Below, in pieces: positions 16,550 to 24,249 of a stretch of DNA of 32,390 nucleotides (positions are counted from its first letter, which is position 1; each line of letters begins with the position of its first letter). Origin of the DNA: Eubacterium sp. (lineage in GTDB: Bacteria; Bacillota; Clostridia; Lachnospirales; Lachnospiraceae). The notes under the pieces were generated by a model, which saw only the letters and a list, made by a program, of their open reading frames with translations, was not told where the DNA came from and made no database searches. A program made the position numbers and the translations under genes. The DNA is taken from positions 1 through 32,390 of the forward strand of contig JAILGP010000043.1 of the NCBI GenBank assembly GCA_024696635.1, read 5' to 3'.

Positions 16550-17392
16550 ATGAGAATTATCGCTACCTGCGCCCAGTGTCTCTTTGATAAGCAGAGGTAT
16601 CTTAGTAAGGATGAAAATTATTTAAAAGAAATTAAGGAAATTATTGAAAATCGGAAAGAAAGCGACACAGCACCGTATCTGGTTTATCTTTTCGGAAAAG
16701 TCTATGAAAAGCATTTTGGGAAAAGGGCTTCATACGCGGACATCAAGAAGAAATACAACAATCTTGTTCTTTCTATGGAGAAGGATATAAGGAAGCTGGT
16801 GGAGGAGTCGGACCATCCCCTGGAGGCGGCACTGCTTTATGCAAGGGTTGGAAATTATATAGACTTCGGCGCCATGAATATGGTTGATGACAAAACATTT
16901 CTATCCTTATTTTTTGATATTAAGGTACATGATAGGGAGAGAAATGCTATCGATTCATTTTTCAGACAGGTGGCTGAGGCTGACAAGTTCCTGCTTATTA
17001 CAGATAACTGTGGGGAGATAGTGCTGGATAAAATATTTGTTGATCAGCTTAAAAAATCCTACCCTGATCTTAAAATTTCTGTACTTGTCCGTGGTGAGGA
17101 GGTTCTTAATGATGCCACGATGGAGGATGCTGAGTACGTGGGAATAGATAAATATGCTGAAATAATTACAAATGGCAGCTCCGTAGCCGGAACAATCTAT
17201 GAAATGTTACCGGATAAGGCCAGGATAGCCATGGACACAGCGGATGTGATTCTTGCCAAGGGCCAGGGAAATTATGAGTCCCTTTGCGGGCAGGGAAGAC
17301 ATATATTTTATTCATTTCTTTGCAAATGCGATTTATTCACAAATAGATTCAGCGTTCCAAAACTTACCGGAATGTTTGTGGAAGAAAACTAA
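16550..17392 (+). CDS. DUF89/ARMT1-like damage-control phosphatase
   Basis: A 280-residue cytosolic protein of the DUF89 family, metal-dependent phosphatases thought to remove damaged or excess phospho-metabolites. Visible motifs: an N-terminal CxxC (C7, C10), the metal/phosphate motif TDNCGE (about 150-155) followed by VLDK, VRGEEVLNDATMEDA (about 181-195) with the second Asp/Asn pair, and AKGQGNYESL. The Cys-containing short subfamily is common in archaea and clostridia. AAGGA lies about 10 nt before ATG. It is monocistronic: own promoter upstream, own terminator downstream. The precise substrate is unknown. Confidence 0.8.
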   Translation: MRIIATCAQCLFDKQRYLSKDENYLKEIKEIIENRKESDTAPYLVYLFGKVYEKHFGKRASYADIKKKYNNLVLSMEKDIRKLVEESDHPLEAALLYARVGNYIDFGAMNMVDDKTFLSLFFDIKVHDRERNAIDSFFRQVAEADKFLLITDNCGEIVLDKIFVDQLKKSYPDLKISVLVRGEEVLNDATMEDAEYVGIDKYAEIITNGSSVAGTIYEMLPDKARIAMDTADVILAKGQGNYESLCGQGRHIFYSFLCKCDLFTNRFSVPKLTGMFVEEN

Positions 17393-17520
17393 GAGAAATA
17401 TTTAAATATTATTGAAGTAACAGGCAGCAAGATGCATTGAGAAAATCAGGAAATAATAGTTATAGAAACAAAGAGCATTAATATATACTGATAAAACCAG
17501 GCAGCAATATTTATAGAAGA

Positions 17521-17548
17521 AAACCGACCGAATCAGGTCGGTTTTTTT
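17521..17548 (+). terminator. Rho-independent terminator
   Basis: Perfect 9 bp stem AAACCGACC / GGTCGGTTT, loop GAATCA, followed by a T run to 17548. It ends the DUF89 transcription unit. Confidence 0.9.
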
Positions 17549-17588
17549 ATGCCCTAAAAAGAAAAATGTAATTTAGCCTAAGGGTTTA

Positions 17589-17616
17589 TTGGATTAAAAA
17601 AAATTCGAGCTATAGT
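17589..17616 (+). promoter_or_regulatory. Putative promoter of the unknown/ClpX-like operon
   Basis: TTGGAT (17589-17594), 16 nt, TATAGT (17611-17616). The spacing is acceptable and both boxes are imperfect. Confidence 0.45.
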
Positions 17617-17657
17617 ATACGAGTAGACATTTAAGGTAAGGGATTCTTATAAGAAGC

Positions 17658-18560
17658 TTGAAAGGGGGAAATCTTATAAAAACTTTATACAATCTGATAA
17701 CTGAGTTAAATGAATCGGATATTTATAATGAAATAGCTAATCAGATATATTTTGATACTAACCCTATTTATAATTCTCAAAGTACTCTTAAATATGTGCA
17801 GGAAAAAAACAATAATAAAAAAATTAATAATCAAAATAATAATCAAAATAATAATCAAAATAATAATCAAAAAGTAAATATCCGTAATTCATCCCGTGGT
17901 TGTGAAATGATTTATGGAATGAAAAGAAGAAAGTTTCTTAGGCAATTTTACAGAGTAATGGCGATTTATTATTGTTTATGTGAATATAGCTCCGGTATAT
18001 CACCTAATAATCCTAATATTAATGTATTAGTCTTTAGAGATTATATTTCATATAGATTTTATAAGGGCAATAAAAATAACATTTTGTACAGTACTGATAT
18101 TTTGTATCCATACCTTGTTAATTTAGAATACTTATACCGCTATAATAGCCATTTACCTTTAGAAGATTGGACAAGTCCTTGTTATAGAATTGATGATTGG
18201 TATTTAAAATTTAAAAATCTTAAATATTTAGCGGTACCAGACCTTATGGTCAAGAAATATGGAGGAGAGAAAATTATAGCCTCATTTTTGGTTAATACCC
18301 GCTATTTATTTGATTCGGTCATTGAAGAATATTTTAGTGGAAGTGATCGATGCTACGTGGAAGTGCCATGGGGACTATCTGGATATTACATGAAAAAATA
18401 CGACGAGTTAGTAAATACCTTGACACTTGAAGATTGTGGGTTTAAGAAGCATTTTTACTCAAATATGGAATTTGAAAATGTCATTAACGAAGACATAATT
18501 AAGGAAATATTACATCATAATGTAATGAGAAAGGTGGTGCGTGAATATGGAAAAATGTAA
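17658..18560 (+). CDS. Unrecognised protein with Asn/Gln tract, partner of ClpX-like ATPase
   Basis: About 300 residues; no family recognised. A short N-terminal region (1-50) is followed by an Asn/Gln tract (51-71, NNQN units) and then a compact Tyr/Phe/Leu-rich domain (about 80-300) with SSRGCEMIYGMKRRKF, LPLEDWTSPCYRIDDWYL and CYVEVPWGLSGYY. No signal peptide or membrane helix. The base composition is more AT-rich than its neighbours. The start is unclear: TTG at 17658 has no good ribosome site, while AAAGGGGG (17661-17668) is ideally spaced for an in-frame ATA at 17676, which would be non-canonical. The gene overlaps the ClpX-like gene, so the two products are probably made together and may act together, for example as adaptor or substrate and unfoldase. 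Confidence 0.75.
   Translation: MKGGNLIKTLYNLITELNESDIYNEIANQIYFDTNPIYNSQSTLKYVQEKNNNKKINNQNNNQNNNQNNNQKVNIRNSSRGCEMIYGMKRRKFLRQFYRVMAIYYCLCEYSSGISPNNPNINVLVFRDYISYRFYKGNKNNILYSTDILYPYLVNLEYLYRYNSHLPLEDWTSPCYRIDDWYLKFKNLKYLAVPDLMVKKYGGEKIIASFLVNTRYLFDSVIEEYFSGSDRCYVEVPWGLSGYYMKKYDELVNTLTLEDCGFKKHFYSNMEFENVINEDIIKEILHHNVMRKVVREYGKM
17826..17871 (+). repeat. In-frame 12 bp repeat encoding NNQN units
   Basis: About four copies of AATAATCAAAAT, encoding an Asn/Gln tract in the unknown protein. A similar NNQN motif recurs in the next gene. Confidence 0.9.
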
Positions 18561-20496
18561 TCTTTTTCTTTTGGGAGATAGAGAATATACATTTTATGAT
18601 TATTTCAGTAACATAGAAATGTGTTTTAAAAATCTTAGCAATATAAAGAATGATATGAGTATCTTGGAACAACCTATGATAATGCTTGCAATTGCATCGG
18701 CCATTGTGGGTGGAAAACCAATTCCGTCATATAAAAAGTATGCAGAAATGATAAAATTCACCAAATATTTCAAGGACTTCAGCTGGATGGAATGTCTGCC
18801 GGAGATATTAGATGGTTCCTATGTAAGCACTGGACTCAAACTTCTGCAAAATAAGCCTATGACAAAAGAAGATTTTAAAATATATGAAATGCTTGTAAAT
18901 CACTATTTTATGAAGGATATTAAAAATCTGGATTTAGATAAACGTAATAGTCTTATGAAGGAATATTATATAGAAAAATATAGTATCAAGACATATTTTA
19001 AAGAGGAAGAAAAATCAGAAAAAGAAAATCCAGAAAATAAGAAATCAGAAAAAGAAAATCCGGGAAATAAAAATACAGAAAATAAAAATCCAGAAAATAA
19101 AAATACAGGAAATAGAAATCCAGAAAATACAGGAAATAGAAATTCCCAAAGGAGAAATTTTGAGAAAGGGAATAAAGGAAAAAGAAAATCAGGAAAAAAA
19201 TCTGGACAGATAGATAGGAGTAATATACAGCAGGATAAAAACAGCCAGAATAAAAATAATCAGGCTAATAATAATCAGAATAAAAATAATCAGAATAAAA
19301 ATAATCAGAATATAACAGAGAAATCAGGCCCCAAAGAACATAAACCAGACTTAAAAGAAATGGACTTAGAGGAAATGGAATTAAAAGGTTGGGGGTTTGG
19401 GGACTCTGATTTTGAAGAACTTGATATTGACGAATCTATCCTTGATGATGAGGCGTGGGATAAATCTCGTAGAAGTAGAAATATGAATAAGTTAGATACA
19501 AACAAATCACAGGATAAGAATGGGGTTAAAGATTTGGGGCAGGATCTAACCCAAAAGGATAGGGAGGAAATATTATCTTCACCCAGCAAGCTCTCCACCT
19601 ATCTCAAGAAATTTGTTGTGGGTCAGGATGAGGCAGTAGATGTATTTGCAAATGTAGCATTTCAATATAAAAAGTATGAGGATGCAAATAAGAGACCGCC
19701 TAAACATTATAATGTCTTAATCATAGGTGCGTCAGGGTCAGGTAAAACAACCCTTATGAATGCATTTGACACCCTATCATATGTGCATATGGTTGACTGT
19801 ACTGGTGTAACAGAGTCCGGGTTTAAGGGAAAGGAAGCCAAGGATTTAATAACAGATAGTAAATATGGTAATACCGTTTTCTATGATGAGTTCGATAAAA
19901 TTCTCACACCATCCTTTGATAGTGCTGGTAAGGATACTCATAAAGAGGTACAGAGCTGTTTCTATAAAATGATGGAGGAACAGTATGCCTTTAATATATT
20001 TGCCGGTGCATTTGAAGGTATAAATGAAATAGTCGAGAAAAGGCTTAAGTCAAAGCATTCACATTTTGGATTCACCACTGATGAAGTAGATTCAATTGGT
20101 GAGATAGGAGCTCTAGATGTGACAGAAGAGGACCTGATTGAATATGGAGCGACCAGAGAGTTTACTGGAAGAATAGACGTAATAATTAAAATGAAAAGTC
20201 TTAAAGAAGAGGATTTCATCAGGATTCTTAGGGATAGCGAATACAGCCCTATAAAATCAGAAATAGCTGTAGCCAAGGACTGTTACGGAATCGAGCTGGA
20301 GCTTGCGGATTCCTTCTATAATGAGCTGGCTGCAAAGGCTTCATCCCAGGAGATTGGAGCAAGAGCCCTCAAACAACATATTAACAAAGCCATAGATCCA
20401 CTTCTTGCAAACGGCATGGAAATGAGATGCGACAAAATCAGGGTATATTCCCTTGAAGGAAAAGTCGATTACATACTAACAAGCAAAGAAAAGTAA
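18547..20496 (+). CDS. ClpX-like AAA+ ATPase with novel N-terminal domain and Asn-rich linker
   Basis: A 649-residue protein. Residues 1-155 are an unrecognised helical domain in place of the ClpX zinc finger; 156-260 are a Lys/Asn/Glu repeat linker; 260-305 are acidic. From about 340 the sequence follows ClpX: VVGQDEA, Walker A GASGSGKTT (about 394), a pore-loop equivalent GFKG (ClpX GYVG), Walker B VFYDEFDKI (about 444), HFGF where ClpX has the IGF ClpP-binding loop (about 505), Arg finger in REFTGR, and sensor-2 IGARALKQ (about 604). The RKH-loop segment of ClpX is missing. It is expected to be a hexameric protein unfoldase, possibly docking ClpP. ATG at 18547 was preferred over GTG at 18541 because AAGGTGG is better spaced. 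It overlaps the preceding gene by 14 nt. Confidence 0.85.
   Translation: MEKCNLFLLGDREYTFYDYFSNIEMCFKNLSNIKNDMSILEQPMIMLAIASAIVGGKPIPSYKKYAEMIKFTKYFKDFSWMECLPEILDGSYVSTGLKLLQNKPMTKEDFKIYEMLVNHYFMKDIKNLDLDKRNSLMKEYYIEKYSIKTYFKEEEKSEKENPENKKSEKENPGNKNTENKNPENKNTGNRNPENTGNRNSQRRNFEKGNKGKRKSGKKSGQIDRSNIQQDKNSQNKNNQANNNQNKNNQNKNNQNITEKSGPKEHKPDLKEMDLEEMELKGWGFGDSDFEELDIDESILDDEAWDKSRRSRNMNKLDTNKSQDKNGVKDLGQDLTQKDREEILSSPSKLSTYLKKFVVGQDEAVDVFANVAFQYKKYEDANKRPPKHYNVLIIGASGSGKTTLMNAFDTLSYVHMVDCTGVTESGFKGKEAKDLITDSKYGNTVFYDEFDKILTPSFDSAGKDTHKEVQSCFYKMMEEQYAFNIFAGAFEGINEIVEKRLKSKHSHFGFTTDEVDSIGEIGALDVTEEDLIEYGATREFTGRIDVIIKMKSLKEEDFIRILRDSEYSPIKSEIAVAKDCYGIELELADSFYNELAAKASSQEIGARALKQHINKAIDPLLANGMEMRCDKIRVYSLEGKVDYILTSKEK
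19005..19315 (+). repeat. In-frame degenerate repeats encoding Asn/Lys/Glu linker
   Basis: Two blocks of imperfect short repeats: NPENK/NTGNR-type units (about 19005-19150) and NNQNK units (about 19235-19315, a 15 bp unit near AATAATCAGAATAAA). They encode a long low-complexity linker between the N-terminal domain and the AAA+ module. Confidence 0.85.
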
Positions 20497-20498
20497 AA

Positions 20499-20528
20499 TT
20501 TACCAAAGGGGTCAGCCCCTTTGGTAAA
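20499..20528 (+). repeat. Palindrome copy 8
   Basis: A 30 bp copy with centre TCAG, two bases after the TAA of the ClpX-like gene. Confidence 0.9.
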
Positions 20529-20533
20529 TATTT

Positions 20534-20562
20534 TTGCATTATTACGGGTTAAATGATATTAT
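20534..20562 (+). promoter_or_regulatory. Promoter of the methyltransferase gene
   Basis: TTGCAT (20534-20539), 17 nt, TATTAT (20557-20562) preceded by TGA as an extended -10. The predicted start near 20569 leaves a leader of about 140 nt. Confidence 0.55.
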
Positions 20563-20587
20563 TTATTGTTAGAATAAGCTAATTGAA

Positions 20588-20644
20588 TATATTTCCTATT
20601 TACGGATTTGGGCACCAACTAAGCTTCCGGCTAAGGGAAATATA
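20588..20644 (+). promoter_or_regulatory. Candidate structured 5' leader element
   Basis: Three nested complementary arms: TATATTTCC (20588-20596) with GGAAATATA (20636-20644), CGGA (20603-20606) with TCCG (20626-20629), and TTGG (20608-20611) with CCAA (20615-20618). It lies inside the predicted leader of the methyltransferase gene. It does not match any riboswitch consensus I know, and no terminator follows it. Confidence 0.4.
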
Positions 20645-20711
20645 GCTAATGTGATTATATTTGAATAAATGACATTTGTTTTTTATTAAGTGCTAAAAGG
20701 AAGGTTGGGAA

Positions 20712-21338
20712 ATGGGATTATTTAATGATTTTATCAATCAGACAAGGAAACCAGAAGGATTTCTTGGAAAGCTGATGGTAAGTGGAATGAACGGCGGACA
20801 TGCAAAGCTTGCGGACTGGGGAATATCACATATTGAGGACAGGATATATCCGGATCAAATATTGGAGGTAGGCTGTGGTGGCGGAAGAAATGCAGGAGAA
20901 CTTCTGAAAAAGTTCCCGGCTTCACATGTTACTGCCATTGATTACTCGGAGGTTTCTGTAGGCAAGGCTAAGGTTTACAACCAAAAGATGATAGATGCGG
21001 GAAGATGCAGAGTGGAACAGGGAGATGTGTCACAGCTTAAGCTTGAAAAAGAAAAATTTGACCTGGCGACTGCATTTGAAACCATATATTTCTGGCCAGG
21101 ACTTGAAAACTGCTTTTCCGAGGTTGCTAAGGTACTTAAGCCGGGCGGTGTATTTATGATTGTAAATGAATCTGATGGAAACGACCAAACAAGCCTTAAT
21201 TTTGAAAAGAAAATTGACGGTATGAAATGCTATACCATTGAAGAAATAGAGGTGGCATTGAAAAAGGCAGGGTTTAGAAAAACCAAGTCCTACCATAAAG
21301 CCAATAAACCATGGATTACCGTATTGGCAAAAAAATAA
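20712..21338 (+). CDS. Class I SAM-dependent methyltransferase
   Basis: A 208-residue cytosolic methyltransferase. Motif I is LEVGCGGGRN (51-60), the acidic residue after strand 2 is in AIDYS (75-79), motif II is in the QGDVSQL region, and the post-motif KPGGVFMIV strand is present. No target specificity can be read. GGAAGG lies upstream of ATG. It precedes an AraC regulator and an ABC pair, so it may modify the same compound they handle, but two palindrome copies separate it from the AraC gene. Its stop leads directly into palindrome copy 9a. Confidence 0.85.
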   Translation: MGLFNDFINQTRKPEGFLGKLMVSGMNGGHAKLADWGISHIEDRIYPDQILEVGCGGGRNAGELLKKFPASHVTAIDYSEVSVGKAKVYNQKMIDAGRCRVEQGDVSQLKLEKEKFDLATAFETIYFWPGLENCFSEVAKVLKPGGVFMIVNESDGNDQTSLNFEKKIDGMKCYTIEEIEVALKKAGFRKTKSYHKANKPWITVLAKK

Positions 21339-21369
21339 TTTACCAAAAGGGACAGACCCCATTGGCAAA
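21339..21369 (+). repeat. Stop-codon palindrome copy 9a
   Basis: A 31 bp copy starting directly after the methyltransferase TAA. It belongs to the ACAGACCCCATT subtype, in which the right arm carries an A that does not pair. Confidence 0.9.
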
Positions 21370-21400
21370 TTTACCAAAAGGGACAGACCCCATTGGCAAA
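21370..21400 (+). repeat. Palindrome copy 9b
   Basis: A second, identical 31 bp copy directly abutting 9a (head to tail). It ends 17 nt before the chosen AraC start. Confidence 0.9.
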
Positions 21401-21416
21401 AATGGAAGGAAATTTT

Positions 21417-22364
21417 GTGGACAAATTACAGCATGAAATAGTAACAGAATATATGAAGAGGCTTAAGGAAATAGCTAAAAATAAGACTGATTTTAATATA
21501 GTCTCTCAGCATACTGATAGCGAGATCTCTTATTATAATTGGGATCTGTCCTTTAAAGAGGATATAAATGCAGTGAAAGAGGATAATCTGGGCAATGATG
21601 AGGTTCAGATTATATTTAATCTCAATCAGGATATTGAGTGGTCGGTTTATTTTAATTCCACGAATAATAAGCAGATAGTGTCTATGAATAAGGGGGAGGT
21701 TTGCATTTATAGAAATGATAATAATGCGACTTCTATGCAATATAAGGGCGGGATAAATTTCAAGTTTAAAAGCTTACAGATGCCTACCCAGAGATTCAAG
21801 GACCTTATAGATAGATATTTTTCGCCTGAGGATGCAAATAAGATTGGGGATATGTTAAGTAAGTCCGTCAGGAAAACCATTATTAGTCCGGAAATGTTAA
21901 AGATCTTGCAGGAAATCGACAGCGCAGACCGTTATAAGGAATTCAAGGGTGTATTTCTTGAAGGCAAAATGATAGAGCTTACGGCTCTGGTTCTTTATGG
22001 GGTTATTTATGAAAATGAAGCCGGGCAAAAGAGAATATGTTCTGACAACGAGGATTTTGAAAAGATAGAAAATCTTCGTGAAAGAATTCAGCTTAGTCCT
22101 GGGGATACATATAATTCGGAGGAACTTGCTATAGAATTATCTATGAGTGTAAGTAAGCTGAACAGGCTTTTTAGAAATATGTATGGTACATCCATTCATG
22201 CATATATTCAGGAGCAGAGGCTTGAATATGCAGCACTACTTATGTCAGAGGAGGGCTGTACGGTTACAGATGCAGCCATGAAAGCTGGCTATAATAATCT
22301 CAGCTATTTTACAAGGAGTTTTGTGAAACGTTATGGAGTAACCCCTAAGAAGTGGCGGGGTTAA
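21417..22364 (+). CDS. AraC-family transcriptional regulator
   Basis: A 315-residue regulator. The C-terminal 95 residues form the double helix-turn-helix: YNSEELAIELSMSVSKLNRLF as the first unit and CTVTDAAMKAGYNNLSYFTRSF as the second, ending in GVTPKKWRG. The N-terminal 215 residues are a sensor region with no recognised ligand motif. GTG at 21417 was chosen because AAGGA lies 6 nt upstream; upstream ATG at 21402 sits against the palindrome and lacks a site. Together with the two ABC genes this resembles the YbtA-YbtPQ arrangement of siderophore systems, so an iron-related signal is possible but unproven. Confidence 0.85.
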   Translation: MDKLQHEIVTEYMKRLKEIAKNKTDFNIVSQHTDSEISYYNWDLSFKEDINAVKEDNLGNDEVQIIFNLNQDIEWSVYFNSTNNKQIVSMNKGEVCIYRNDNNATSMQYKGGINFKFKSLQMPTQRFKDLIDRYFSPEDANKIGDMLSKSVRKTIISPEMLKILQEIDSADRYKEFKGVFLEGKMIELTALVLYGVIYENEAGQKRICSDNEDFEKIENLRERIQLSPGDTYNSEELAIELSMSVSKLNRLFRNMYGTSIHAYIQEQRLEYAALLMSEEGCTVTDAAMKAGYNNLSYFTRSFVKRYGVTPKKWRG

Positions 22365-22420
22365 AAAGTAAATGTAATCTCAGACCATTTAAGCGAAAAG
22401 TGTTAAAAAATGCGTCATAA

Positions 22421-22448
22421 TTGATAGACAAGAAATAATTTATATAAT
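22421..22448 (+). promoter_or_regulatory. Promoter of the AraC-linked ABC operon
   Basis: TTGATA (22421-22426), 16 nt, perfect TATAAT (22443-22448). The predicted start site coincides with the left arm of the hairpin at 22455-22488. Confidence 0.65.
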
Positions 22449-22454
22449 AGAATG

Positions 22455-22488
22455 CGTATGGTTAGAAATATCTAACCATACGTTTTTT
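22455..22488 (+). terminator. Perfect hairpin plus T run just after the ABC promoter
   Basis: 12 bp arms CGTATGGTTAGA and TCTAACCATACG, loop AATA, then six T. It has every mark of an intrinsic terminator. It may end the AraC transcript, but it also lies between the predicted promoter and the ABC gene (ATG 22519), so it would stop or gate that transcript. It could instead be a palindromic operator. Confidence 0.8.
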
Positions 22489-22518
22489 ATTTATAAATAT
22501 ATAGAAAGGAAAGAACAA

Positions 22519-24249
22519 ATGTTTAAACGTGTCGCACCTTATATAGGTAAATATAAGAAGTACACCGTAATTGCTGCAGTGCTCATGTGCCTGGGTATAA
22601 TTGCAAATGTACTTCCATATTTCTTCTTGTATCAGATGCTGGGTCCCCTTACCAGAGGAGAGGAGCTTGACATGAATTTCATGCTTGTCAGGGTCATTGC
22701 AGTAGTTATATGTGAAATATTATACGCGGTTCTTTATTCAGAAGGACTGGTATTCTCCCATATCAGTGCATATAACACATTGAAAAATCTCAGAGTTTCT
22801 CTTCAGGGAAAGCTGGAGAAGCAGCCTCTGGGAAATATAAAAGATATAGGTACAGGTAGATTAAAGAAGGTATTTATAGATGATATAGATCAGATAGAGC
22901 TTCTGCTGGCTCATGCCATACCGGAGGGAATTGCAAATATATTTATCCCTGCACTTCTGGTTGTAATAATATTTGTGGTTGATTGGAGGCTGGGACTCCT
23001 TTCTCTGGTTCCTATTATTGTAGGTTTATTCGCCATGAGCATGATGATGAAGGCAGGCTTTGCCAAAATGAATGATTATTATGCATCAGCAACTAAGATG
23101 AACAATACCATTATTGAGTATATAAATGGTATGGAAGTAGTAAAGGTTTTTAATAAGGACAATGAATCCTATAAAAATTTCGGAGAAAGAGTAAGAAGCT
23201 ACCGCGATTTCACCATTGACTGGTTTAAGGTATGCTGGCCATGGATGGCAACCTATACAAGTATATTTCCATGTCTTACCCTGCTCATACTGCCAGTAGG
23301 TTCACTTATGGTACTAAACGGGGTTATTACTTTAGACAGACTTTTATTGGTTATCTGTATGTCCTTTGCAGTAGGACCGTCATTTTTGAAGGCCCTCAAC
23401 TTTGCAGGTAAATTTCCTCAGCTTAACTTTAAAATCGAAGAGCTGGAGAAGCTTATGGATCATCCCCCTCTTAAGTCAAATGATATGCCACTGAACATTA
23501 AATCAAGAAATATTGAATTTGATAATGTACATTTCTCTTATCAGGATAAAGAGGTTCTTCATGGAGTAAATCTTAAGCTTGAGCAGGGAAGGACCACAGC
23601 CCTTGTGGGTGAGTCAGGAAGTGGTAAATCGACACTGGCTAAGCTTCTGGTACATTACTATGACCTGGACGATGGGGCAATCAAAATCGGTGGTCAGGAT
23701 ATTACAGATATGTCCTTGGAAAATCTTAATGACCAGGTGGCCTATGTGGCTCAGGAGCAGTTCCTCTTTAATACCAGCCTTTACGAAAATATCCTTATAG
23801 GTAAGCCAAATGCCACAAGGGATGAGGTCATGAGGGCGGCGGAAAGAGCCCAGTGTATGGAATTTATAAACCGACTTCCTGATGGTATAGAAACCCAGGC
23901 TGGCGATGGTGGAAAGCAGCTTTCTGGTGGGGAGAGACAGAGAATAGCCCTGGCCAGAGCTATACTGAAAAATGCACCGATTATTGTTCTTGACGAGGCG
24001 ACTGCATTTATGGATCCGGAAAATGAAGAGAAGATGAATGCGGCTCTTGATGAGATAGTTAAGGACAAAACAGTTCTGGTTATTGCTCATAGACTTTCAA
24101 CGATTAAAAATGCAGACAAAATATGCGTAATGAAGGAAGGAAAATGTATAGCATCAGATACTCATGAAGGACTGCTGGAAAGCTCTCAGGAATATAAGAA
24201 GCTGTGGGATGCGTCTGTTGGCGCAAGCACATGGAGGATAGAATCATGA
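22519..24249 (+). CDS. ABC half-transporter, first of the AraC-linked pair
   Basis: A 576-residue fused half-transporter: six membrane helices (about 15-300), then an ATPase with Walker A GESGSGKST (about 364), signature LSGGE (about 468), Walker B IIVLDEAT and a D-loop AFMDPENE, and an H-loop histidine in VIAHRL. All catalytic residues are present. GAAAGGA lies upstream of ATG. Its stop overlaps the next ABC gene (ATGA), so the two are coupled and probably form a heterodimer. It is most like the first protein of the TetR-linked pair in order and D-loop type. Exporter fold; a YbtP/IrtA-like import role is possible from the AraC context. Confidence 0.85.
   Translation: MFKRVAPYIGKYKKYTVIAAVLMCLGIIANVLPYFFLYQMLGPLTRGEELDMNFMLVRVIAVVICEILYAVLYSEGLVFSHISAYNTLKNLRVSLQGKLEKQPLGNIKDIGTGRLKKVFIDDIDQIELLLAHAIPEGIANIFIPALLVVIIFVVDWRLGLLSLVPIIVGLFAMSMMMKAGFAKMNDYYASATKMNNTIIEYINGMEVVKVFNKDNESYKNFGERVRSYRDFTIDWFKVCWPWMATYTSIFPCLTLLILPVGSLMVLNGVITLDRLLLVICMSFAVGPSFLKALNFAGKFPQLNFKIEELEKLMDHPPLKSNDMPLNIKSRNIEFDNVHFSYQDKEVLHGVNLKLEQGRTTALVGESGSGKSTLAKLLVHYYDLDDGAIKIGGQDITDMSLENLNDQVAYVAQEQFLFNTSLYENILIGKPNATRDEVMRAAERAQCMEFINRLPDGIETQAGDGGKQLSGGERQRIALARAILKNAPIIVLDEATAFMDPENEEKMNAALDEIVKDKTVLVIAHRLSTIKNADKICVMKEGKCIASDTHEGLLESSQEYKKLWDASVGASTWRIES

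Noticed and set aside
17393-17520. Direct repeat with AACAGGCAGCAA / AACCAGGCAGCAA as an attachment site
   Set aside because: Too short and imperfect, with no integrase nearby.
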